From Streptomyces sp. NBC_01235 (GTDB lineage: Bacteria > Actinomycetota > Actinomycetes > Streptomycetales > Streptomycetaceae), in assembly GCF_035989285.1 (NCBI RefSeq), contig NZ_CP108513.1:10912001-10976000 (forward strand): DNA of 64,000 bases, written 5' to 3'. Under the pieces are notes generated by a model that did no database searches, was not told the origin of the DNA, and saw nothing but the letters and a program-made list of their open reading frames with translations. The translations under genes were made by a program, and so were the position numbers. Shown piece after piece: positions 36,411 through 44,172 of the stretch. Every line of letters starts with the position of its first letter. The first letter of the stretch is position 1.

Positions 36411-36860
36411 TCACCTGGGAGCCTTCACCCCCAGCCGGGGAAGTCCACCCGACGCGGGCCACGTTTCCCGAAGGCAGCGAATTTCGTCGGTAGCTCTGGG
36501 GCAGCACGGCTGGTACCGGCTAAACCCTCGCGGGCGCTGCAGCCCGTTCACGGCGAGGCAGGCCGCCGCGCTCGCACGCCTCCACGGCGCAGTCGAGAAC
36601 GGCGTCCCGACGCCGTGGCGCGCGAGCTCGCGGGCCCCCTTCACAGCCCCCCACGCGGCGGTCTCACGGACGGTCGGCTCCTGGCCGTAGATGTCCAGCG
36701 CATCTGCCAGGCAAGCGGCGAAGCCGAACTGGTACGTGGGGGCCGGTTCCACCTCCTGCACGCGGCGTTCGGCACGGCGGGAGGCCTCGAACCAGTCGGC
36801 AGCCCTCTCCAGGCCCACGGCGTTGACGACGATCGTCGCGGTCTCCCACGAGCAAGGCAC
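36411..36860 (-). CDS. Hypothetical protein, possibly a fragment
   Basis: 149 residues. The first 90 have protein-like composition (VNAVGLERAADWFEASRRAE, PTYQFGFAACLADALDIYGQ, AAWGAVKGARELARHGVGTP); the end degenerates into arginine/proline-rich sequence. No family recognised and the start is uncertain. May be a decayed gene. Confidence 0.3.
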   Translation of the reverse strand: MPCSWETATIVVNAVGLERAADWFEASRRAERRVQEVEPAPTYQFGFAACLADALDIYGQEPTVRETAAWGAVKGARELARHGVGTPFSTAPWRRASAAACLAVNGLQRPRGFSRYQPCCPRATDEIRCLRETWPASGGLPRLGVKAPR

Positions 36861-36969
36861 CGTGGGTGTCGCCGGCGGGGCAAGCTGCTTGGCACCGCAA
36901 AGCGGCCCACACAGCAGTGCTCACCCCTTCCCGCGGACGAGCGGCGTCACGTCAAAAGGGCTGGCCGCC

Positions 36970-37447
36970 CGGCGGGGCCGGCATCGTGGTCGCCAGCATG
37001 GCCGGGCACCGGGAGAGACCCTACGCGCCCGAGATCGAGCACGCGCTCGCAACCACCGAGACCTCACAGCTGCTCGCGCTGCCGTTCCTGCAGCCCGAGC
37101 AACTCGGCTCGTCCGTCCACGCCTACGCCATGTCCAAGCGGGCCAGCTCGCTGCGCGTGCAGACCGCGGCCGCGGCGTGGGGCATCCGCACCGCCCGCGT
37201 CAACGCTGTCAGCCCCGGCGTGATCATCACCCCGCTGGCCCTCGACGAGCTCTCCGGCCCACGCCGCGAGTGGTTCGACAAGGTGCGCGAGACCTCGGCG
37301 GCCAAGCGGTTCGGCACCTCCGAGGAGGTCGCCGCGGCCGCCGCCTTCCTGCTCGGCCGTGACGCCGGCTTCATCACTGGAGCCGACCTCCTGATGGACG
37401 GCGGCGTGACGGCGGCCCTGCGCGCCGGTGAGCTGACGACGCCGTAA
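36970..37447 (+). pseudogene. Short-chain dehydrogenase/reductase, N-terminus missing
   Basis: From about 36970 the frame reads AGIVVASMAGHRERPYAPEI, HAYAMSKRASSLRVQTAAAA with the catalytic Y-x-x-x-K, RTARVNAVSPGVIITPLALD, RFGTSEEVAAAAAFLLGRDA and FITGADLLMDGG: the second half of a classical SDR through its C-terminus. The Rossmann TGxxxGIG half is absent; the in-frame sequence before it is unrelated. Non-functional. Confidence 0.75.
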
Positions 37448-37888
37448 CGAGCCGAGAGCCACGGCCGCCAATCCGCCCGGATCCGGGCCCGCAGTCCGGG
37501 TGGGGCGGTTCAACCTGTACGGTCCCGGCGCATGAGCCATCGATCGAGAGTGCCGCGCCGGGAGAACTGAGGCGGCGGCGTGGCGGTCCTGGCGACGGCT
37601 GTGCCGCGCCGGTTGGGGCCGTGGTTGTCGAGGTGCCGAGCTGACCTTGCTTACCGGCACCCGTGACTGCCCGTGCCGGCTTCGTAACTGACGGGCGACA
37701 CCGCTTATCAATGAGTTTGGACAGCACTTGGTGATCACAGGGCAAGAAAATGTCGATGAGAACGAGAACTGACACCGGTCATGGGCGCACTGCGGCGCGA
37801 CGCTGATGAGGATCGCCGAAACTTCCACCGCGGCTCGGTTGATCCACCAGACTTGCTCTTGTTTCCCAACGGAGAAGGGACGGCACGC
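37448..37888. other. No supported gene
   Basis: Intergenic. The last 25 bases carry the GGAGAAGGGA ribosome binding site of the hydrolase at 37889. Nothing else is recognised. Confidence 0.5.
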
Positions 37889-38452
37889 ATGGCGAACAGC
37901 GCACTTCTGGTGATGGACGTCCAACGGGACGTCGTGGCCATCGCCGACGACGGTTCCGGATATCTGCCGCGCTTGCGCGGGGCGATCGACGGTGCCCGGG
38001 CTGCCGGCATCCCCGTAATCTACGTGGTGATGGGGTTACGGCCGGGCGATCCGGAAGTCAGCCCTCGCAACAAGGTGATGACAAATGCCGTGCGGGCCGG
38101 CCTGTTCACCGAGGGGGCCCCTGGCACCGAGATTCATCACGATGTTGCGCCCCAGCAGGGCGACGTGGTGGTTACCAAGAGGCGGGGGAGCGCGTTCTCG
38201 GGCAGCGACCTCGACTTGGTACTCAGGGCTCGCGATATCGACAGCCTTGTTCTCACCGGCATCGCCACCAGCGCTGTAGTGCTGTCCACCCTGTGGCACG
38301 CCATCGACCTGGACTTCGGCCTCACCGTCCTGGCGGATGCCTGCCTCGACACCGACCCCGAGGTGCACCGGGTCCTCATCGAAAAGCTGTTCCCGCAGTG
38401 GGCAGATGTCGTCGCCGTCGAGGACTGGCTCAAAGCCATCGCACCGCAATAG
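37889..38452 (+). CDS. Isochorismatase-like hydrolase family protein, catalytic cysteine replaced
   Basis: 187 residues from ATG 37889. Motifs: ALLVMDVQRDVVA with the catalytic Asp, VVVTKRRGSAFSGSDLDLVL with the Lys, and LVLTGIATSAVVLSTLWHAI where the cysteine of the usual C-V/G motif is replaced (T-S-A-V-V). The variant IATSxVVLST occurs in a subgroup of the family, so it may bind ligand or use another mechanism. Preceded by a strong GGAGAAGGGA. No linked pathway genes. Confidence 0.8.
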   Translation: MANSALLVMDVQRDVVAIADDGSGYLPRLRGAIDGARAAGIPVIYVVMGLRPGDPEVSPRNKVMTNAVRAGLFTEGAPGTEIHHDVAPQQGDVVVTKRRGSAFSGSDLDLVLRARDIDSLVLTGIATSAVVLSTLWHAIDLDFGLTVLADACLDTDPEVHRVLIEKLFPQWADVVAVEDWLKAIAPQ

Positions 38453-38518
38453 CGGGAGGCAGTCCGGACCCTCGCGTGCGGGGCAGGACGCCATCGCCTT
38501 CCGCCGGCCGGGTGAGGT

Positions 38519-38770
38519 CAGCCGGCGGCGTTCTGTGCTGCTGCCCGGGCCTGGGTGAGGGCCAGGCGGCAGAAGTCGGTGCCGGTCTGGATCAGGTTGC
38601 CGTCGAAGGTGAGCCGGTCGACGATGGCCGCGCAAAGCCGGGGATCGGTGAAGGTCTTGGTCCAGCCGCTGAAACTCTAGTTCGAGGCGATGGCGACGCT
38701 GTTCTTCTCCTCACACTCCGTCAGAACCTGGAACAGCAGCTCAGCGCCCCGCCGGTCCAGCTCCATATAG
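38519..38770 (-). pseudogene. IS21 istB C-terminal remnant with an internal stop
   Basis: Read leftward: YMELDRRGAELLFQVLTECE, EKNSVAIASN, a TAG stop where the family has Glu, then SFSGWTKTFTDPRLCAAIVD and RLTFDGNLIQTGTDFCRLAL. This is the IstB AAA+ C-terminus in one frame broken only by that nonsense codon. Confidence 0.75.
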
Positions 38771-38774
38771 CCCA

Positions 38775-38877
38775 ACCATCTTGCGCGACTACGTCAAGGC
38801 GATCTTCGGCAAGGTCGGTGTCTGCAGCCGACCCGAGCTGACCGCCGCGCTGGCCCAGCAATCGCTGGCGGCCTGAG
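38775..38877 (+). pseudogene. LuxR-type helix-turn-helix C-terminal remnant
   Basis: Reads LRDYVKAIFGKVGVCSRPEL then TAALAQQSLAA and stop, the last helices of a LuxR/NarL DNA-binding domain. It starts exactly at the edge of the istB remnant, so the element probably inserted into or recombined with a LuxR gene. Confidence 0.65.
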
Positions 38878-39245
38878 CGGGATGCCTTCCGCGGCGCTGG
38901 CGAGGACCGGTTCGACTGCGGAGATCCGCCACCGGCTCGGCGCGTCGCGGTGCCCAGTCGTCATGGCCCGGTGCCGCCGCTCTCGCGACAGCGCCGCCTG
39001 GACCCATCGCAGGGAGAGTGTTGTGGCGTCGTTGGACGCGGGTAACCGGCCGTCGGCGGCCGCGAGTACGGCTCGGTCGACCGTCTCGCGCAGTCGTCGG
39101 CCCGACACCAGGACGGCGGCAATGGCGGGGCTCCGCAGGATCGGTTACGGGACGTACGTCCTTGCCGACGCATGGAAGCCAACCCCTTGACCGGCCCAAC
39201 AGCCGCTCACTCAGGTGGCGTTGGCCCCAGCCGCCTGGCTCGTTT
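38878..39245. other. No supported gene
   Basis: Only arginine-rich shadow frames; it separates the LuxR remnant from the end of the tetR gene. Confidence 0.5.
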
Positions 39246-39824
39246 TCAGGATTGCGGGTCAAGGCCCGGAGATGTGGTCAGGGCTTTGTGGGTCGACTCC
39301 AGGATCTTCTCCGACAGTTCTGTGCCCGCCGTGGCCCGGGCGAGCAGGATCGCGCCGACCAGAGCGGCCACGACGGGAAGGCCGTCGGTGGCTTCGGTGG
39401 ACATCCATGAGGCGAATTCCTGGACTCCGGCGGCGTATGTTTCGCGCACCTCCCCGGCTGTGGGTTCGCGAGCCATGTCTCCTGCGAATCCCGCGGTGGG
39501 GCAACCGGTGCCGGGCTGGTCACGGTGCTCGGCCGACAGGTAGAAGTCGACGAGGGCGCCGCGCGCGGTGTCGTGATCGCCGTGGTCCGTGTCGAACGAC
39601 GCCAGGAGCAGGTCAAGGTCCCCGAAAGCGGCTTGAGCCGCCTCGGCTATCAGGGCCTCCTTGGAGGCGAACTGCTTGTAGAAGCCGCCCGTCGTCAGCC
39701 CGATGGACTTCATCAGGTCGGCGACGCTGATGCCGTTCACGCCGCGCTCCCGGAACAGCTGGGAGGCCGCGGCTACCGCGCGCCTGCGGTTCTCGAGCGC
39801 TTGTGCTTGCGAGACGCGACTCAT
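39246..39824 (-). CDS. TetR family transcriptional repressor of the SDR-OYE-esterase operon
   Basis: 192 residues. N-terminal helix-turn-helix AAASQLFRERGVNGISVADL with recognition helix IGLTTGGFYKQFASKEALIA. The C-terminal domain ends LSEKILESTHKALT and includes the ligand-pocket segment GCPTAGFAGDMAREP typical of the TetR_C_33/ComR-like branch. Divergent from the three-gene SDR - Old Yellow Enzyme - hydrolase unit. Matching inverted repeats next to both genes (39843-39863 and 40264-40287) indicate control of itself and the operon. The inducer is probably an electrophilic substrate of the enzymes. Confidence 0.9.
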   Translation of the reverse strand: MSRVSQAQALENRRRAVAAASQLFRERGVNGISVADLMKSIGLTTGGFYKQFASKEALIAEAAQAAFGDLDLLLASFDTDHGDHDTARGALVDFYLSAEHRDQPGTGCPTAGFAGDMAREPTAGEVRETYAAGVQEFASWMSTEATDGLPVVAALVGAILLARATAGTELSEKILESTHKALTTSPGLDPQS

Positions 39825-39842
39825 CAGTCACCCGCCCTCACG

Positions 39843-39863
39843 TTAGATACTAATGCGCATCTA
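39843..39863. promoter_or_regulatory. TetR operator 1 (TTAGAT-N10-ATCTA)
   Basis: Arms TTAGAT (39843-39848) and ATCTA (39859-39863), 20 bases upstream of the tetR start. The half-sites and ten-base spacing are identical to those of the site upstream of the SDR gene. Confidence 0.75.
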
Positions 39864-40263
39864 TCATACGCGAAGTGCTGGACAGTCGGGCGGCCGGGGG
39901 ACCGTTGGCGACACGTAGGCCCAGTTCCGGGGGTCTGACGCCATGCATGGCAAGCCGAGGGGCCGCCGGGCCGGAGACCGCACAGCTCGTCCCCAAGTGG
40001 CCGGAGGTGATCCGGCGCCGGTTGGAGGCGGATCTCATTGCGCTTGGCATGGTGCAGGGTGCGGGCCACGGCATGGTCGTCGCGCGTCGAGCTCCGTGCG
40101 CTCGCCGTGAGGGCGGTGCGGACGCCATCCACGGCGACCATGCGCCCGAAGGGTCTCCACCCGGGCCCGGTCGGCTGCCAATCCTGTGGTTCCGCATGCA
40201 CCTTGAGCGGCCTCCGTAGCGCGCGGTAACTGGCGGCATCGGGGAAGCCGTTGACTGGACGGT
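39864..40263. other. No supported gene
   Basis: 400 bases between the two operators. A frame with RRRLEADLIALGMVQG looks faintly like transposase but cannot be assigned. The distance between the operators suggests that an insertion separated the divergent promoters. Confidence 0.4.
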
Positions 40264-40287
40264 TTTAGATATCTATCGTAATCTAAA
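40264..40287. promoter_or_regulatory. TetR operator 2 (TTTAGAT-N10-ATCTAAA)
   Basis: Perfect seven-base arms at 40264-40270 and 40281-40287, about 60 bases upstream of the SDR start, AT-rich in GC-rich DNA. Shares half-site and spacing with 39843-39863. Confidence 0.8.
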
Positions 40288-40345
40288 GCGAGGCCGACGC
40301 TCTGGCCCCTCTACTCATCCGCCAGCCCAGAAATGAGATCCACCC

Positions 40346-41137
40346 ATGACCACGCAGAACAAGACCGCTGTCGTCACCGGCGCGTCCGCCGGCCTGGGTG
40401 CCGCCTACGCGCAGCGGCTTGCCGACCGGGGCTACGACCTGATCCTGGTGGCCCGCAACGCTGCGCGGCTGGAGACGCTGGCGTCGGACATCCGCAGCCG
40501 CACGGGCCGTGCGGTGGACGTCGTCACCGCCGACCTCACCGATGCGGTGCAGATCTCTGTGGTCGAGGAGCGTCTGCGGACCGACGAGAGCATCGAGGTA
40601 CTGATCAACAACGCCGGCGGGGGGCTGTTCACGCCGCTGGCGACCTCCGACGCCGCGGCTTCCGAGGCGCTGATCAACCTCAATGTGACAGCGCTGACCA
40701 GGCTGACCACCGCGGTCCTGCCGGGCCTGACGGCCCGCGGGCACGGCACCGTGGTGAACATCTCCTCTGCCCTGGCTCTCAACATCCTGCCCGTCAGCGC
40801 TGTCTACAGCGGCACCAAGAGCTACGTGCTGACGTTCACCCAGGCTCTGCAGCAGGAGCTCGCCGGGAGCCCCGTGACGGTGCAGGCCGTGCTGCCGGGC
40901 GCTGTCCGTTCGGAGTTCTGGGACGGCTCCGGCGCCGACCTTGGGGCGTTCCCCGAGGAGTGGATCATGAGCGTGGACGACGCCGTCGACGCGGCGCTCG
41001 CCGGCCTTGACGCCGGGGAGCCCGTCACCATCCCGTCCCTGCCGGAGATCAGTGACTGGGAGTCGTTCGAGAAGGCGCGTCAGGCACTCGTCCCGAACCT
41101 GTCGCGGCGGGTCCCGGCCGATCGCTACCGCGGCTGA
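40346..41137 (+). CDS. SDR family NAD(P)-dependent oxidoreductase
   Basis: 263 residues. Rossmann motif AVVTGASAGLGAAYAQRLAD, NNAG at IEVLINNAGGGLF, catalytic Ser in VVNISSALA and YSGTKSYVLTFTQALQQELA giving Y-x-x-x-K. First gene of the operon with the Old Yellow Enzyme (142-base gap) and a hydrolase, under TetR operator 2. The C-terminal region (SDWESFEKARQALVPNLSRR) is of the YqjQ/SDR-DltE branch. Probably reduces a carbonyl or oxidises an alcohol in the same pathway. Confidence 0.9.
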   Translation: MTTQNKTAVVTGASAGLGAAYAQRLADRGYDLILVARNAARLETLASDIRSRTGRAVDVVTADLTDAVQISVVEERLRTDESIEVLINNAGGGLFTPLATSDAAASEALINLNVTALTRLTTAVLPGLTARGHGTVVNISSALALNILPVSAVYSGTKSYVLTFTQALQQELAGSPVTVQAVLPGAVRSEFWDGSGADLGAFPEEWIMSVDDAVDAALAGLDAGEPVTIPSLPEISDWESFEKARQALVPNLSRRVPADRYRG

Positions 41138-41278
41138 CCGCCGCTCCGATTCCGGTGCGGGAGTCCCTTCCACAGTGGAAGGCCGCCGGGCTCATCCGGC
41201 CAGTTACCGCTCACGCGCTACCCGCGGCAGCACCGCCCCGCAGCTTTCTCTTCCCCCCTTTTATTTGAGGAAAGATCC

Positions 41279-42340
41279 ATGTTGAACGCCCTGTGGTACC
41301 CGATCGTCGCCGGGGAGATCGCCCTGCCGCACCGGCTGGCGATGGCCCCCCTGACCCGGAGCCGGTCCACATCGGAGGGTGTGCCGACCGAGCTGAACGC
41401 CGAGTACTACGCCCAGCGCGCCTCGCACGCCCTCATCATCACCGAGGGCACTCAGCCCAACGCCGACGGCCAGGGCTACCTGCTCACCCCCGGCATCTAC
41501 TCCGAGGAGCACATCGCCGGGTGGCGCAAGGTCACCGACGCCGTGCACAAGGCCGACGGACGCATCGTCATCCAGCTCATGCACGCCGGACGGATGTCCC
41601 ACCCCGACAACACCCCGCACCACCGGCGGCCGGTGGCTCCCTCCGCGGTCCAGCCGGCGGGCGAGATGTTCACCGCGTCCGGCCTCCAGGAGTTTCCGGT
41701 ACCGCGCGAACTGTCCACCGAGGAGGTCGCCGCGACGGTCGAGGACTTCCGCCGCGCCGCCGCGGCCGCCGTCGCGGCCGGCGCCGACGGCGTCGAGATC
41801 CACGGCGCCAACGGCTACCTCCTGCACCAGTTCTTCGCCACCAACAGCAACCAGCGCTCCGACCAGTACGGCGGCTCCGTCGAGAACCGCATCCGTTTCG
41901 CCGTCGAGGTCGCCACCGCCGTGGCCGACGAGATCGGAGCCGGCCGCACCGGCATCCGGATCTCCCCCGGCAACCCGTTCAACGACATCGCCGAGAGCGA
42001 CACCCACGAGCTGTACCCCGCCCTCGTGCGCGCCCTTGCCCCGCTCGACCTCGCCTACCTGCACATCGCCCACGGCGGCGACGACGAACTCCTGCACACC
42101 CTGCGCAAGCTGTGGCCGAACACCCTGGTCCTCAACCGGGCCGGCACCGACATCGCCACCCGCGCCAAGGACCTCGAAGACGGCGTCGCCGACGTCGTCA
42201 CCGTGGGCTCGATGGCGCTCGCCAACCCCGACCTGGTCGAGCGCGTGCGCACCGGGGCGCCGCTGAACACCCCCGACCCCGCCACCTTCTACGGCGGCGA
42301 CGAGGCCGGCTACACCGACTACCCCACCCTCACTGCCTGA
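41279..42340 (+). CDS. Old Yellow Enzyme family alkene reductase (NADH:flavin oxidoreductase)
   Basis: 353 residues, a full FMN-dependent TIM barrel. Diagnostic segments: HRLAMAPLTRSRSTSEGVPT, QLMHAGRMSHPDN, GADGVEIHGANGYLLHQFFA with the substrate-binding H-x-x-N-type pair, NSNQRSDQYGGSVENRIRFA and TVGSMALANPDLVERVRTGA. Members reduce activated C=C bonds of enones, nitro compounds and maleimides, and detoxify electrophiles. Second gene of the TetR-controlled operon. AGGAAAG precedes ATG 41279. Confidence 0.93.
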   Translation: MLNALWYPIVAGEIALPHRLAMAPLTRSRSTSEGVPTELNAEYYAQRASHALIITEGTQPNADGQGYLLTPGIYSEEHIAGWRKVTDAVHKADGRIVIQLMHAGRMSHPDNTPHHRRPVAPSAVQPAGEMFTASGLQEFPVPRELSTEEVAATVEDFRRAAAAAVAAGADGVEIHGANGYLLHQFFATNSNQRSDQYGGSVENRIRFAVEVATAVADEIGAGRTGIRISPGNPFNDIAESDTHELYPALVRALAPLDLAYLHIAHGGDDELLHTLRKLWPNTLVLNRAGTDIATRAKDLEDGVADVVTVGSMALANPDLVERVRTGAPLNTPDPATFYGGDEAGYTDYPTLTA

Positions 42341-42403
42341 CGATTCCCGGCGATACCGGTCCTGGCGGGCCGGTATGCCCTGATGGCCCCATGGAGGTGC
42401 CAT

Positions 42404-43321
42404 GTGTCTGAGCACGCTGCTGTTGAACTGAGCCCGGAAGCGACCGCGTTCGCGGACTTCTTCGCCGCAATGGTGATTCCCGAGTCCGAACTGGACGCGA
42501 CGCGGACCCGGGTGGAGAGCTCCCATCTCATGGCGCGGGAGCCGGAAGGTGTCACCTATCGGGAGGTGGACGCGGGTGGGGTTCTGGGTATCTGGTGCGA
42601 ACCCGTCGGCTCCAACACCGACTACGTCCTCCTGCACAGTCACGCCGGGGGTTCCGTATTTTCGTCGGCGGTCGTCGACCGCAAGCTCGCAGGCCATATC
42701 GCCAAGGCCGCCGGGGCCCCCGTACTGGTCCTGGACTTCCGGCGGGCGCCGGAGCACAAGTACCCGGCTCAGGTGGACGACGCGGAGGCGGCCTTCAACT
42801 GGCTGCTCTCCGAAGGGTATGAGCCGGGGAACATCATAACGATCGGCCACTCGGTCGGCGGGTTCATCGCCGTCGCCCTGGCGCTTCGCCTCCGCGACAA
42901 GAAGCAGCCGCTGCCCGGCGCCATCGTGTCGATCTCCCCCTGGTGCGACCTCGAGATCGCCAACGAGACCATGGAGACCAACGCCGGGACGGACAAGATC
43001 CTCAGCAAGGATCTGCTGGCCTTCTTCCGGGATGCCTGGGTCGGCGGCACGCGCATCGAGTTCACGGACACGCGGATCAACCTGAACCGGGCGGACCTGA
43101 GCGGTCTGCCTCCGACCCTCGTCTCCTGGGGCACGTACGAAGTTCTGGCCGGCGAGGACGAGGAGTTCGCCGCCCGCGTCAAGGACGCCGGAATCGACAC
43201 CACGACCGTTGTCGTCCCCGGAGGCCAGCACTCCTACGTCTACGGCGCCGGCCGCGTTCCGGAGGCCGACGCCGCCATCGCCCAGATCGGCGCGTGGGTC
43301 CGGGAGAAGACGAAGATCTGA
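42404..43321 (+). CDS. Alpha/beta hydrolase (HSL family esterase)
   Basis: 305 residues from GTG 42404, which has GGAGG six bases upstream; an ATG at 42383 is in frame but its codons cover that ribosome binding site. Motifs: oxyanion LLHSHAGGSVFSSA, nucleophile elbow IGHSVGGFIAVALA, acid near GEDEEFAARV and His in GGQHSYVYGAG. Third gene of the operon, 64 bases after the OYE gene. Likely hydrolyses an ester in the same catabolic or detoxification sequence. Confidence 0.9.
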   Translation: MSEHAAVELSPEATAFADFFAAMVIPESELDATRTRVESSHLMAREPEGVTYREVDAGGVLGIWCEPVGSNTDYVLLHSHAGGSVFSSAVVDRKLAGHIAKAAGAPVLVLDFRRAPEHKYPAQVDDAEAAFNWLLSEGYEPGNIITIGHSVGGFIAVALALRLRDKKQPLPGAIVSISPWCDLEIANETMETNAGTDKILSKDLLAFFRDAWVGGTRIEFTDTRINLNRADLSGLPPTLVSWGTYEVLAGEDEEFAARVKDAGIDTTTVVVPGGQHSYVYGAGRVPEADAAIAQIGAWVREKTKI

Positions 43322-43489
43322 CCGAACGGTACGGGCGCGGGCGCGGCAGTCGCCAGATCCCCGCGCCCGCCGGACCGGGACGGTTGACGGACGCCGACCT
43401 GGCCTGCGCCAGCGCGCAGGTCCGCGACGCACGCGACCTCGTCCGGTCCAGCGGGCGACAGCCGGGACGGCCGATCACGACGGCGGCTT

Positions 43490-44060
43490 CAGCGTCACGC
43501 GCGCACCACCGCGCGCGACCAAGCTCGCCGACTCTTGGGGCGCCGTCCGGGCCGAGGATCCGTCGCGTCCGGTCGACAGCGACGTCGCCGCAGCCGTCGA
43601 CGACGCGCTCACCGTGCGGCGGGCGGTCGGCGCCAAGGTCGCAGTCCAGCCGACGAGCCTCCCCGTCGACATCGTGACCAACCACCAGCCGGCCTTCCCG
43701 CCCCTGGTCCACGGTCGGTTCAGCTACGACCGCATCGCCCCTGCCGCTGTCTCCCACGCCACCCTGCTGGCCCGGCTGTTCCACCAGTACTTGCCCGGCG
43801 ACGCAGGCCCTGCGGGGAACCTTCCAGCCCCACCACCAACGTGGAGGGTGTGCGACGTCCTTACTGAAAGCAGGTCAAGTGGAACGCCGTCGCCAATGTG
43901 TCCGGCGGTCCGGCGACGGCCATCCCGGTGCGCAGAGGCAGGAGCGGACTGCCCGTCGGTCTGCAGGCCATGGGCCCGAGCGGGGCCGATCTCACCATCA
44001 TCGCCCTCATGCCGCCTGGTTGGTATGCAAACCCAATTGCTGAGGCCGACGTGATCAGGC
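43490..44060 (+). pseudogene. Amidase-family remnant, frameshifted
   Basis: One frame gives DVAAAVDDALTVRRAVGAKV and ARLFHQYLPGDAG; after a shift near 43850 another gives VKWNAVANVSGGPATAIPVR and SGLPVGLQAMGPSGADLTII. The latter closely resembles the amidase-signature family C-terminal region (N..G.PA...P, GLPVGLQ). The Gly/Ser-rich catalytic core is missing, so it is a relic. It overlaps no other gene. Confidence 0.5.
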
Positions 44061-44172
44061 CCAAACCCGAGGTCGCGCGATTGTTCAGCCTGTGGGACGC
44101 ATCGCGTGCCGGGCGTGTAGGCGCTGCGCAGCGCAGGACGTCGGCGGCTACAGTGGGCAGTGGCCGCGTGTG

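Noticed and set aside
38789..39262. Minus-strand 157-codon frame between LuxR remnant and tetR
   Set aside because: Arginine/proline-rich without motifs, and overlaps the LuxR tail; treated as non-coding.
41261..43432. Minus-strand open frame of more than 700 codons
   Set aside because: Valine/glycine/arginine-rich shadow of the OYE and esterase genes; no recognisable motif.
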